DNA of 64,000 nt from JAGWJU01 sp035533295 (GTDB lineage Bacteria > Elusimicrobiota > Elusimicrobia > UBA1565 > UBA9628), in contig DATLUA010000012.1 in assembly GCA_035533295.1 (NCBI GenBank), positions 62,001 through 126,000 of the forward strand. Reading direction: 5' to 3'. Positions within the stretch are counted from its first letter, which is position 1, and each line of letters starts with the position of its first letter. Below the pieces are notes generated by a model that ran no database searches, was not told where the DNA came from, and was given only the letters and a program-made list of their open reading frames with translations. Position numbers and translations under genes: made by a program. Below, piece after piece: positions 25,123-32,731 of the stretch.

Positions 25123-26733
25123 CTAGGGGCTTTGCTTGACGCCGCCTAAAAAGTTCTTGATCGTCGCATTGGTCGGGTCGATGGACAAGGCTTTCTGCCA
25201 GACGGCGGTGGCCTTGTCTTTCTGGTCCATCATGTAGAAGGCGCTGCCCATGATCTCAAGGGCCGTCACGTTGTCGGGCTCGATGTCCAAGATGTCCTGG
25301 GTTCGGCGCAGGGCCTGGTCGTATTTCCCGTTGTACATGGACTGCCGGGCGTCGTATATCTTTTCCTCGACCCAGGTGAGCTGCTCGGGGCCGATGGGTT
25401 TGCGGGTGATGTCCGCGATGCCGTCTTCTTTCTCCACCATGTTCAAGAGAGCCAAGAGCCTGTCATCCTTGGAGTTTTTGTTGTAGGCGTAGCGCAGATC
25501 GTTGACCGCTTCCTGCAGGTCGCGCCCGTCCACGTAGGCGGCGACGCCCTTGCGGATGAAGGTCTGGTAGTCCTGGCCGCCCTCGGCCGAGGGGATGAAC
25601 GTGGTCACGGTCATCAGCCTCGAAAGCATGGCCTCCACTTGCTTATTGCCGGGCTGAACGTCCAGGGCCTGATTGAATTTTTGGGAGGCCAAAGTGAAAT
25701 CGCCTTCCTGGAACGCCGCAAAGCCTTCTTTGAGCAGCGCCTGAACCTGCTCGTTCGTTTTTTCGCCGCGGGCCTGGCCGAAGCGGAAAGTCGCCGAAAC
25801 GCGGGTCGTGGTGCCCAGAGCGGACGAGAGGCCTTCGCCGATGTCGATGCCGATGGAATGAAAGTCGAAGCCGAAGCCGAAGTCGGTTTCCTGGAGGGCG
25901 GGAAGCCCGCGCAGCCCGAAGCGCGCCGCGAACCAGCGCGTCACCCAGAATTCCCCGCCAAAGCGCAGATCGAAAGCCCCGACGATGGGCCGATAGAGGT
26001 CTAAATCCATCACCAGCCTGTCCCTGAACAGGTAGAGCGAATTGCCCAGAATGATGGTGACGGGAAATTTATCTTGGGTGTCGCCGCTGGTCCGGGAGAA
26101 CGCATTTTGCAGCCCCAGCGCCAAGTGATAGGGCCCCATCAGTTTCAAGGCGCCGATGTTGATGGTCTCGGACGTGTCGGAGGAACCGCCCAGTTCCCTG
26201 GTGACCTGCTGCACCGCCGTCCCAAAGGCCATCGTCTTGGTGATGTATTTGCCCCAGCCGACGGAAATGGCCCGATCCTGCTCGTTAAAGCTCCCGTTGG
26301 TGGTTATTTGGGTGGGTTCTCCCGTGGTGGGGTCGAAAACGGCGCTGACGTTTTGGAAATTGCTGGAGGTGAGTTGGGTCAAGCTGAAGTCCAGCGTGCT
26401 GCTGCCTTTGAGCGGTTGGGCGTAGCTTAAGAAATCAAGGTTTGTCTGATAGAATAGGGTCGATTCCATGGCGGTGAATTCTTTGCGCTGGATTTGAGCC
26501 AGGCCGGCGGGATTCCAGTTGACCGCGGAAGCGTCGTCCGAGATGCCGTAGTAGGCTCCGCCCATGGCCAAAGCGCGGGCGCCGACCCCGTAGGTGAGGA
26601 ACTCTCCGACCTGGCCGCCGGATTGCGCGCGCGCGCGCAGGGGAGCGAGAATAAAAAAAACCACCGCGGGCAAGCCCGCTGTCGCGAAGCGCCGCCGTCT
26701 TGGGGGCACCCCCCAAGTTCTTGTCTTGGCCAT
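25123..26733 (-). CDS. PorV/PorQ-like outer-membrane protein with TPR domain
   Basis: A 536-aa exported protein. After a signal peptide (about 1-37), residues about 40-320 resemble the PorV/UPF0164 outer-membrane beta-barrel family: YGVGARALAMGGAYYGISDDASAVNWNPAGL is its hallmark opening, split here by normal family spacing, and the barrel ends with RVSATFRFG. Residues about 330-536 carry TPR repeats (FAAFQEGDFTLASQKFNQAL, and ATAVWQKALSIDPTNA), presumably on the periplasmic side. PorV proteins act in Bacteroidota type IX secretion and gliding, but the family is broader. As first gene of the motor operon it may be the outer-membrane partner of the MotAB/FliG-like machine. Confidence 0.78.
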   Translation of the reverse strand: MAKTRTWGVPPRRRRFATAGLPAVVFFILAPLRARAQSGGQVGEFLTYGVGARALAMGGAYYGISDDASAVNWNPAGLAQIQRKEFTAMESTLFYQTNLDFLSYAQPLKGSSTLDFSLTQLTSSNFQNVSAVFDPTTGEPTQITTNGSFNEQDRAISVGWGKYITKTMAFGTAVQQVTRELGGSSDTSETINIGALKLMGPYHLALGLQNAFSRTSGDTQDKFPVTIILGNSLYLFRDRLVMDLDLYRPIVGAFDLRFGGEFWVTRWFAARFGLRGLPALQETDFGFGFDFHSIGIDIGEGLSSALGTTTRVSATFRFGQARGEKTNEQVQALLKEGFAAFQEGDFTLASQKFNQALDVQPGNKQVEAMLSRLMTVTTFIPSAEGGQDYQTFIRKGVAAYVDGRDLQEAVNDLRYAYNKNSKDDRLLALLNMVEKEDGIADITRKPIGPEQLTWVEEKIYDARQSMYNGKYDQALRRTQDILDIEPDNVTALEIMGSAFYMMDQKDKATAVWQKALSIDPTNATIKNFLGGVKQSP

Positions 26734-26738
26734 TATAT

Positions 26739-26867
26739 CTTCGGCAACCAGACGCTCCTCAAGGGAGTCGTGGCTTTGCGCCCTTGCCTCGCGGCGCCAG
26801 GCACGATACGCGCGCCAGGCGTCAACCGGTAGGAATCGCTTCCTTTCCGGCCGACAAGTTTGCCTTT
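26739..26867 (-). promoter_or_regulatory. Possible GEMM-I (cyclic dinucleotide) riboswitch, divergent
   Basis: The leader of the motor operon contains, in RNA order, AAAGGCAAAC (26858-26867), a hairpin with GNRA loop (AGGAA-GCGA-UUCCU) extended by a 9-bp stem (26821-26829 with 26847-26855), then GCGCAAAGCCACG (around 26769-26781), a second small hairpin, and GGUUGCCGAAG ending 5 nt before the ATG. These blocks and their order resemble c-di-GMP-I/GEMM riboswitches, where 5' GGCAA pairs with 3' UUGCC. Unlike the usual element, about 39 nt containing a duplicated GCCTGGCGC interrupt the part after the GNRA hairpin. The match is by eye. Confidence 0.4.
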
Positions 26868-26961
26868 ATCGCCCGATCCGTCCTCATCGCCCGCCGCGGC
26901 CGTGATCGCAACCCCTCGATCGTGACGGCGGAAACCGGTCGGATCGGGATGCAGCACGGGG

Positions 26962-26989
26962 AGTATAACAGAAAGGCTTGACTTGTCAA
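26962..26989 (-). promoter_or_regulatory. Promoter of the motor operon
   Basis: On the minus strand a perfect -35 TTGACA (26984-26989), a 16-nt spacer and -10 TATACT (26962-26967). Predicted transcription starts near 26955, giving a leader of about 220 nt, much longer than elsewhere in the window, that holds the possible riboswitch. Confidence 0.7.
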
Positions 26990-27065
26990 GGGGTCGCGGG
27001 AGATCGGCGGCGGAATCCATGCGCTGGTTATGGGTAAAAATCAGGTTAAAAGTAGCTTTTGGATA

Positions 27066-27094
27066 TTGACAAAAGATTAAGCGGGGGCTAAACT
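27066..27094 (+). promoter_or_regulatory. Promoter of the 551-aa membrane protein gene
   Basis: TTGACA (27066-27071), 17-nt spacer, TAAACT (27089-27094). The predicted start is near 27101. Together with the minus-strand promoter and leader this accounts for the 390-nt gap between 26733 and 27124; nothing else is seen there. Confidence 0.75.
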
Positions 27095-27102
27095 CCCGAT
27101 AT

Positions 27103-27116
27103 AAGCCGCAAGGCTT
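27103..27116 (+). other. GNRA-capped hairpin at the mRNA 5' end
   Basis: AAGCC-GCAA-GGCTT forms a 5-bp stem with a GCAA tetraloop, immediately after the predicted transcription start and 7 nt before the ATG. It may protect the mRNA 5' end or affect translation; no Shine-Dalgarno is visible. Confidence 0.45.
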
Positions 27117-27123
27117 TTAGAAC

Positions 27124-28779
27124 ATGAAGAAACGCCTTTGGAAGCCGCCGCAGCCTTCGGACGCGTCCGCGGCCGTCGATATCCCGGAACTCAAGGAAAA
27201 AGAGAAGAAAAAGCAGGGAGTTCCTTTTTGGACGGGCGCCGCGCAGTCTCCGGAGGCCGTTTATGGATCCTTGGAAGGAATTCCCGGGGTGGAGGCCTCG
27301 CAGGCGGCGGCCAGCGCGGCGGTTCGGACCGCGGCCTCGGCCGCCGAAGCTGCGGGAGGGATTTCTTCCGGGGGGGCGGTAGAGGCTTCTTCCGAGGCCG
27401 CCGGTGGATTCCTATCGCAAATCGCGCGCTCCGTGCTGTCCTACTGGCCAGAAAGTTTAGCGGGAAAGATCGCCGCGGCGGGCATGATGCTTGTCACCGC
27501 AGGGGCTTTGGCCGGCGGCGCGTCATTATTTGCAAAAGCCGCCTCCTCCGGCGTTTCTCTGTCCGGTTTGGGGGGTATCGTAAGTTCTCTGCATTATAGG
27601 AAGCCGCCCTCAAAAAGCCTCCTTTATGCGGCGGCGGCGGCGCGGAACATGCCTTCTGCGGCCGCGGCGCAGCAGGCGGGCGTTGGAAAAGCGGAGGATG
27701 CCGTTGCGGCGGGAGGCTTCACGGGCCAAGTCGCCCCGGGAGTTCCTGTGGGCCAAAAGGGCGGAAGAGGCGGCCCCTTGGCGCTCAATGAGGCGCCGTG
27801 GAGCGGGCAGAATTTTTTCAACGGCTCAGCGGGGAGCGGAGCTTTGACCGGCGGCGCCGCTAAGGCCGCGGCGGTTCATGATGGAAAGGTCGGCGGAGCC
27901 TTTGAGCAGAGCGTCGATGGAAAAGGCGTAGGCGGCGCCTTGGTCGCGGCTAATACCAGCGGGAGTCCTTTCGCCAGGTTGGGCGGGTTTGGCGCCGGGT
28001 TAAGCCAATCCCTGGGACTTTTGCGCAGCATGAAGACTTACATTCCCGGGATGACCAGCGGCGGCTCGGTTCCGGATGAAACGCCCGCGCAGTTGGCGGC
28101 GGAGCAGTTCGATCACTCCAATCTAATCGGGGCGAGCGCGCCGTCGGCTCCGTCCATCGGCAACGGCACGCCCAATCTTTTGACGAATCCAAATGCCGGC
28201 GGCGGGAGCGGATCGGGCGTCGGCAATAATTCCTGCGCGCAAGACGGCATGGTCTGGAACGGCAGCGGGTGCGTTTCCGCGACGGCGCCGCCGGGAAGCA
28301 ACGCCGCTCCGTGGCAGTCGTCTCTTACCTCAATGAACACCCTTTTACCCATCGCCGCAGGCTTGATGATTTTGGCGGCGATTTTGTCCAACATCCCATG
28401 GGGGTTGGGGAAGCCCATTGCGTACGTGCTTTCCATCATAGCCGCAATACTTGGCGGCGTTGTTCTTTTGCAGGGGACCGGCATGATTGGCGGCGGACAA
28501 AATGCCGGCGGCGGAACGCTCGTGATTGCCGGCGTTCTGACGGCGGCTGGAGCCTGGGCCGCTTTTGCCGGCAGCATGAAAGCGGGACCATCTCTCGTTC
28601 CTACCGTCATCGGCGCGGTTGGCGGTCTCATGTCCCTGATGACGCAATCCATGACCCCGACGCCGCAGACGCCGCCGTCGGATGGGGGAGCTTCCTCGTC
28701 TTCCAGCGGCGGTGACTCTAGCGGAAGCTCTTCTTCGTCGGGGTCTCAAGGCGGGACGGGAAACTCCAACGGCGGCTAA
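27124..28779 (+). CDS. Multi-TM membrane protein, unknown family
   Basis: A 551-aa protein without signal peptide. The N-terminal 90 residues are hydrophilic, then Ala-rich; a first TM lies near 114-140. A long Gly/Ala/Ser-rich section follows (about 140-400), with a small CAQDGMVWNGSGC motif near 370-385. Four TM helices are crowded between about 404 and 505, and the tail is a Ser/Gly repeat (SSSSSGGDSSGSSSS). I do not recognise the family; the layout recalls polytopic subunits of conjugation-type secretion systems, but no sequence motif supports that. It is the first gene of the accessory block and has its own strong promoter. Confidence 0.75.
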   Translation: MKKRLWKPPQPSDASAAVDIPELKEKEKKKQGVPFWTGAAQSPEAVYGSLEGIPGVEASQAAASAAVRTAASAAEAAGGISSGGAVEASSEAAGGFLSQIARSVLSYWPESLAGKIAAAGMMLVTAGALAGGASLFAKAASSGVSLSGLGGIVSSLHYRKPPSKSLLYAAAAARNMPSAAAAQQAGVGKAEDAVAAGGFTGQVAPGVPVGQKGGRGGPLALNEAPWSGQNFFNGSAGSGALTGGAAKAAAVHDGKVGGAFEQSVDGKGVGGALVAANTSGSPFARLGGFGAGLSQSLGLLRSMKTYIPGMTSGGSVPDETPAQLAAEQFDHSNLIGASAPSAPSIGNGTPNLLTNPNAGGGSGSGVGNNSCAQDGMVWNGSGCVSATAPPGSNAAPWQSSLTSMNTLLPIAAGLMILAAILSNIPWGLGKPIAYVLSIIAAILGGVVLLQGTGMIGGGQNAGGGTLVIAGVLTAAGAWAAFAGSMKAGPSLVPTVIGAVGGLMSLMTQSMTPTPQTPPSDGGASSSSSGGDSSGSSSSSGSQGGTGNSNGG

Positions 28780-28849
28780 GCGCCGTAACGCCGTTCTTTG
28801 CCGCGTCCAACCTGCAAAATTGAAATTTGGTTAAAAGGGGCGTTCTCCC

Positions 28850-28878
28850 TTGACAAGCTCCCAGGGTCGGACTAAACT
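28850..28878 (+). promoter_or_regulatory. Promoter of the 364-aa gene
   Basis: TTGACA (28850-28855), 17-nt spacer, TAAACT (28873-28878): the same two hexamers and spacing as the promoters at 27066 and 2883. The predicted start near 28885 leaves about 9 nt before the ATG. Confidence 0.75.
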
Positions 28879-28893
28879 ACTACCGGAATCGAC

Positions 28894-29988
28894 ATGAATC
28901 CCAAAACGCCGTTCTTCAAGGGCCGGAGTTCCGGCGGCATTTCCTCCGCTTTTCGCAAAAAAGAGGCGAGAATTTCCGCGGCGATTCTCGCCGCTGCGGC
29001 TTTGGCTGCGGCGTTCCTTTTTGGCGGCAAGGCGTTTTCGGCTTTCCGGATTTTTTCAAGCGCCGCCGCGGCCGCGCCGAACGCGAGCCTGCCCGTGAGC
29101 GCCCAAGCGCGCGGCGTTCCGCAATTGCCCCATGCCGCGCAGCCGGCTAACCCGGAATCCCTGGCTTTGATTGGGCAATATCCCAAAGGCGTCAATGGGC
29201 GTCATTGGCGCGGCGATTTAGCGGGCCAAACGGTCACTGGCCTGATTGATCCCAGCCAAGCGGGCCGGCGGCTTCCTTCCGTTGCTTTGCCGATGAGCCT
29301 CCCGCCCGGGCTTTCCGCCGCGGCGCCCGACGCCGTCGCCCAAGCGCTGGGAGCGACGTCCGTGCCGCGTCCGCCGCGGACCGCTGTTAAAGGAAGATTC
29401 CGCGGCCGCTGGTTTTCCCGCCGCTACAAGTTGGGCGCGCTCGCGCCGTGCAGCGGCGTTGAATGCGCTTTCAGGAAATTATCCGACGTCCGGGTCTTAA
29501 CCGCCGATCATGATCCTTGCCTGGCGATCAAAGGATGCGTCGTTGAAAACGCGGTCGCGGACGAGAACGCGGTTTACGACGGCTCTCCGGCGGCGCCGAG
29601 CCTGGGCGCAGCCTCTTTGAATCAGGCCGCGCCTGAAATAAAAACGGGAGCGCAGGCCGGTTTGGGCGGCCAAAGCGACGCGTCCGCCTCGGAACAGGCC
29701 CAGGTTTTATCCCGGGACGCTCAGCGCTGCGCCGCCGCCGACGCGCTTTATTTCGGGACCTCGGAGAAGCCGGGCCCGCAGGTCGTGGCCCAGCAGGATT
29801 TTTCCCGCGCTTACGAGGGCTTGGAGCGTTCCGGGTGCCTGTCCGCGAGCGGTTCGCTGTGCGCCGCGCCGCGGGACAAGGCCGGGGAGCTCTGCCGACA
29901 GTTCGACGCGGTGCGGCTGGCCCATTACGAGGCGTGCCCGATTGACCGGCGGATGGGTCCGTACGAGCCCGCCCAGTGCGTGCTTTAG
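28894..29988 (+). CDS. Single-TM exported protein, unknown family
   Basis: A 364-aa protein with a basic cytoplasmic N-terminus and one TM helix (about 26-46, ILAAAALAAAFLFGG), then an extracytoplasmic part. Residues about 155-235 hold a Cys-containing section (APCSGVECAF, DHDPCLAIKGC) and the C-terminal 100 residues carry six further cysteines (for example QRCAAADALYF, SGCLSASGSLCAAP), suggesting disulfide bonds in the periplasm. No family is recognised. The stop codon overlaps the Shine-Dalgarno of the 870-aa gene 9 nt downstream, so the two form an operon. Confidence 0.75.
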   Translation: MNPKTPFFKGRSSGGISSAFRKKEARISAAILAAAALAAAFLFGGKAFSAFRIFSSAAAAAPNASLPVSAQARGVPQLPHAAQPANPESLALIGQYPKGVNGRHWRGDLAGQTVTGLIDPSQAGRRLPSVALPMSLPPGLSAAAPDAVAQALGATSVPRPPRTAVKGRFRGRWFSRRYKLGALAPCSGVECAFRKLSDVRVLTADHDPCLAIKGCVVENAVADENAVYDGSPAAPSLGAASLNQAAPEIKTGAQAGLGGQSDASASEQAQVLSRDAQRCAAADALYFGTSEKPGPQVVAQQDFSRAYEGLERSGCLSASGSLCAAPRDKAGELCRQFDAVRLAHYEACPIDRRMGPYEPAQCVL

Positions 29989-29991
29989 GAG
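29987..29991 (+). promoter_or_regulatory. Shine-Dalgarno of the 870-aa gene
   Basis: AGGAG spaced 6 nt from the ATG at 29998 and overlapping the TAG stop of the preceding gene. It is one of the few clear Shine-Dalgarno sites in the window and fixes the start. Confidence 0.75.
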
Positions 29992-29997
29992 ACTACC

Positions 29998-32610
29998 ATG
30001 GCCGATGATAATTTGAACAAGAGCGGAGACAAGAAGGACGACAAGAAGGACGCCCTGCCGCCCACGCTCAAGGATTTCCAGAAAACCCGCATCAAGCTGC
30101 AGGGGTCCGGGCCGCGCACGCTCTTGGAGCGCATGAAATCCTTCCGCAAGAAGGATTTGCTGTTCATCCTTTCGGGCCTTGGGGTCTTGGTGGCGGCGCC
30201 CCTGGCCGAGCACTTAATGGTGGGCCAGCAGCCCAGCGGCCTCACGCAGGGTTGGGATAATAAAAACGGGCTGCCGGGAGGGTTCGGCGGCGGCGGCTCT
30301 CCCTACGAGCCCGGCATCAACGGCTTGGCGCCGGGCCAGGCCGCCGGCGGCAACGGCGACATCATCACGCCCTTCAACGCCCGCGATCCCGCATCGCTCA
30401 TTTTAAGCCCCGACGCCGCGGCCCAGCCGCCGGTGGGTTCTTCGAACGCTCCGGCGGACAACGGAAACGGCCAGGGCAACGGCCAGGCTCCATGGAAAAA
30501 CGTGCTGGCCCAGGCCGGCGGCAACGCCGCGGGCGCGGCCACGCAAAGCGCCGGCCTGCCCGTCGCGCCTCCGGCCTTGGGCGACGGCGTTTTCACCGAT
30601 CATGGGCCCGCGAACAGCACTTCCGCGTCCTACACCCCGCCTCCGATTTCGGCGTCCAACGTGCCCAACCGCGCAGCGGGAAACGACTCTCTCGGCCAAG
30701 TGCGCGGCGGCGGCGTCACCGGCGCGTCGCCCTATAGCTTGACGGGGCAAGGCAACTCCGAGGGCTTAAAGAGCGCGGCGGACCAGGCCGGCGCCTACTT
30801 CAACCGGCCGACCTCGGCCGCGGGCGGTTTGGAGAAAGCCGCCTCGGTCAACATGCCCAGCGGCGGTTCGGGCAGCTCCGGCGCGGGAGCGGGCGGCTCC
30901 CAGGCGGACAAGGCCGGGGGCCAGGATTCCAACAAGAACAGCAAGTCCGCGGGGGAGTCCCTGGCGGAAAAGGCCGCCGAGCAAAATCAGCAGCACGCCA
31001 TCAATTTGTATTGGAAGAAGCTCGAAGAGCAGCAGATGGCGCCGATTAAACTGCAGGAAAAGATGCAGGAAGAGATTGTCATGACGCCGCTTAAGGCCGT
31101 GATGGGCGCCATTGGAGACATACTAAAGAAGCAAGCCACCAATGCTTTTGGTGGCGCTCCTACGCGATATAGTTGCGTGATAAAAGGTAAATACCTTAAG
31201 GAAGTTCCAGGTGGACCCTATTATGGTTGCGGAAATACCAGCTCACTTTATTGTGTTCAAGGCCAACAAGTGCTTGTAAGAGAACTCCATGATAAGGGTG
31301 AAGGCGGTAAATCCACTGAGACTTCACAGATAGTAAGCGATTCATGTACCGCGTTGCCTAACTCCGATTACAGCGCGTCTAGAGGAGGAAACAACGGCGA
31401 CCTCGGCGCTGGCACGGGGAAAATCGCGAAGGATATCGGAGGAACTGCGCCTCAGGCGGGGCAGGACGCCACCTCGATTATGCGCGTTGTAAACGATATC
31501 TGCAAGCAGGCGACGGACGATGGAAATTCGGGCGGATGGCTTCACGGGACGTCTCCTTATAAGACCCAAGCTCCTGATATCTATAAAGCGGCGAGCAAAG
31601 TTGCTGCGGATATTTATCAATTAACCGACGCGGAAGCCCCGAAATGCGGCGTCAACGCGGACGAGTCCAGCCAAGGCGACACGGCGTTGGGGGAAATCGA
31701 CGCCGGCAAAAAAGCCCTCGACTTGGCGCACACGGCCCTGACGGTTCAAAAGCAAGACGAGATTACGGCGACAAATCAAGTGTATCAGGTCATCTGCGGG
31801 AAGGATTCATCGTGCTTGCTGGCCAAGATTATCGCCGACAGCAAGGGCGGGGTCGCGCAGGTTAAGCCCGATGTCGCCGGCTGGAATAACGGCGGGTTTC
31901 AAAACGCTCTCAACGCCGAAAACGGCACGATAGTCCAGGCTTTGAGCGGCGCGAAAACGAATCTGGCCGAAGCGCAAAAGCAGATTCAAAACGCCGGTAG
32001 TTCCTTGCAGGCCGCGAATAGTAAGATTAAGGGGTCTACGGCCGGAAGCGATATTTCCACCTTAAGCTCGAAAATCGCGGCAGTCAGCAAAGATCCGAAT
32101 TCCGAGTACGCGCTTTACTCCGGCAGCAACATGACTGAGTTCGCAAACGACTACACGGACTTGAGCTCGAATCTGAGCGCTGCCGTGGGGCAGCAAGGCT
32201 CCCGATATAAGGATGCAGCTAATTTGACTGGAGGGATAACGGTGGCGGACGTTCCCACTGATGCCAGTAACCCCGTCTTGGACGTGACGGTGAAGGCCAC
32301 GGATATATCGGCAGGGGTGCAGAAATCTATCATGGCCAGTGCTTCCGGAGGGTCCGTGGATTTGGGCGGCAATGCGGCCGCTATTCAGGGAGACGTCAAT
32401 GCAGTCTCCGCGCCGAAGGCCCGGGCATCGGATGCGCAGACACTGGGCGCCGACGCATCGAATGAGCAAAAGGCCCAAAGCGGCGTTATGAACGATGAAA
32501 CAACTTTCACGACCGAGTTGAATTTCTCCAATGGTTCTGAGCCGGCGGCGGCGCAGGCCGCACCGCTGACCTCGCAGCAAATGCAATCCCGCCTTACGGG
32601 TGGAAGTTGA
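29998..32610 (+). CDS. Large single-TM exported protein, unknown family
   Basis: An 870-aa protein: charged cytoplasmic N-terminus (Lys/Asp-rich, 1-50), one TM helix at about 53-70, and an 800-residue extracytoplasmic part. Residues about 75-325 are Gly/Ala/Asn/Pro-rich and low complexity; about 330-375 is helical (EEQQMAPIKLQEKMQEEI); about 376-451 is a Cys-containing insert in AT-richer DNA; about 540-730 looks like an alpha-helical stalk (TNLAEAQKQIQNAGSSL). The N-terminal anchor with a long periplasmic reach resembles the overall shape of a TonB- or VirB10-like spanning protein, but no motif confirms this. Function unknown. Confidence 0.75.
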   Translation: MADDNLNKSGDKKDDKKDALPPTLKDFQKTRIKLQGSGPRTLLERMKSFRKKDLLFILSGLGVLVAAPLAEHLMVGQQPSGLTQGWDNKNGLPGGFGGGGSPYEPGINGLAPGQAAGGNGDIITPFNARDPASLILSPDAAAQPPVGSSNAPADNGNGQGNGQAPWKNVLAQAGGNAAGAATQSAGLPVAPPALGDGVFTDHGPANSTSASYTPPPISASNVPNRAAGNDSLGQVRGGGVTGASPYSLTGQGNSEGLKSAADQAGAYFNRPTSAAGGLEKAASVNMPSGGSGSSGAGAGGSQADKAGGQDSNKNSKSAGESLAEKAAEQNQQHAINLYWKKLEEQQMAPIKLQEKMQEEIVMTPLKAVMGAIGDILKKQATNAFGGAPTRYSCVIKGKYLKEVPGGPYYGCGNTSSLYCVQGQQVLVRELHDKGEGGKSTETSQIVSDSCTALPNSDYSASRGGNNGDLGAGTGKIAKDIGGTAPQAGQDATSIMRVVNDICKQATDDGNSGGWLHGTSPYKTQAPDIYKAASKVAADIYQLTDAEAPKCGVNADESSQGDTALGEIDAGKKALDLAHTALTVQKQDEITATNQVYQVICGKDSSCLLAKIIADSKGGVAQVKPDVAGWNNGGFQNALNAENGTIVQALSGAKTNLAEAQKQIQNAGSSLQAANSKIKGSTAGSDISTLSSKIAAVSKDPNSEYALYSGSNMTEFANDYTDLSSNLSAAVGQQGSRYKDAANLTGGITVADVPTDASNPVLDVTVKATDISAGVQKSIMASASGGSVDLGGNAAAIQGDVNAVSAPKARASDAQTLGADASNEQKAQSGVMNDETTFTTELNFSNGSEPAAAQAAPLTSQQMQSRLTGGS
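31120..31360 (+). other. AT-rich insert within the 870-aa gene
   Basis: About 240 nt with clearly lower GC (roughly 45% by eye) and different codon use than both flanks. It encodes a section with four cysteines (YSCVIKGKYL, YYGCGNTSSLYC, SDSC). This is a sign of domain exchange within a large exported protein. Confidence 0.55.
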
Positions 32611-32624
32611 GGCAGGCGCAAGGG

Positions 32625-32653
32625 TGGACAAATCTTTGGGCACCTGCTATTCT
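32625..32653 (+). promoter_or_regulatory. Promoter of the 937-aa gene
   Basis: TGGACA (32625-32630), 17-nt spacer, TATTCT (32648-32653). The predicted start is near 32660, exactly at the beginning of the leader motif. Confidence 0.6.
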
Positions 32654-32659
32654 CTTATG

Positions 32660-32711
32660 GGTCTAAAGTCCTAATGACAAATGGGCCCTTTGGGCCTAGC
32701 GGAGTAGGTCT
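32660..32711 (+). promoter_or_regulatory. Structured leader motif, copy A (upstream of the 937-aa gene)
   Basis: GGTC-TAAA-GTCC (32660-32671) can form a small hairpin with one internal mismatch and a UAAA loop; GGCCC-TTT-GGGCC (32684-32696) is a perfect 5-bp hairpin; GGAGTAGGTCT follows at 32701-32711. The first element and the 11-mer recur in the leader at 35647. It is within the predicted 5' UTR. Confidence 0.5.
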
Positions 32712-32731
32712 GACGAGATTACAACAGTGAT

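Noticed and set aside
26733..27020. 95-aa minus-strand frame within the motor operon leader
   Set aside because: It starts upstream of the predicted transcription start, has no motif, and covers the possible riboswitch.
27124..32610. Type IV secretion (VirB6/TrbL, VirB10) assignment for the 551- and 870-aa proteins
   Set aside because: Only topology is similar. No VirB4, VirD4, VirB11 or relaxase gene is present and no family motif was seen.
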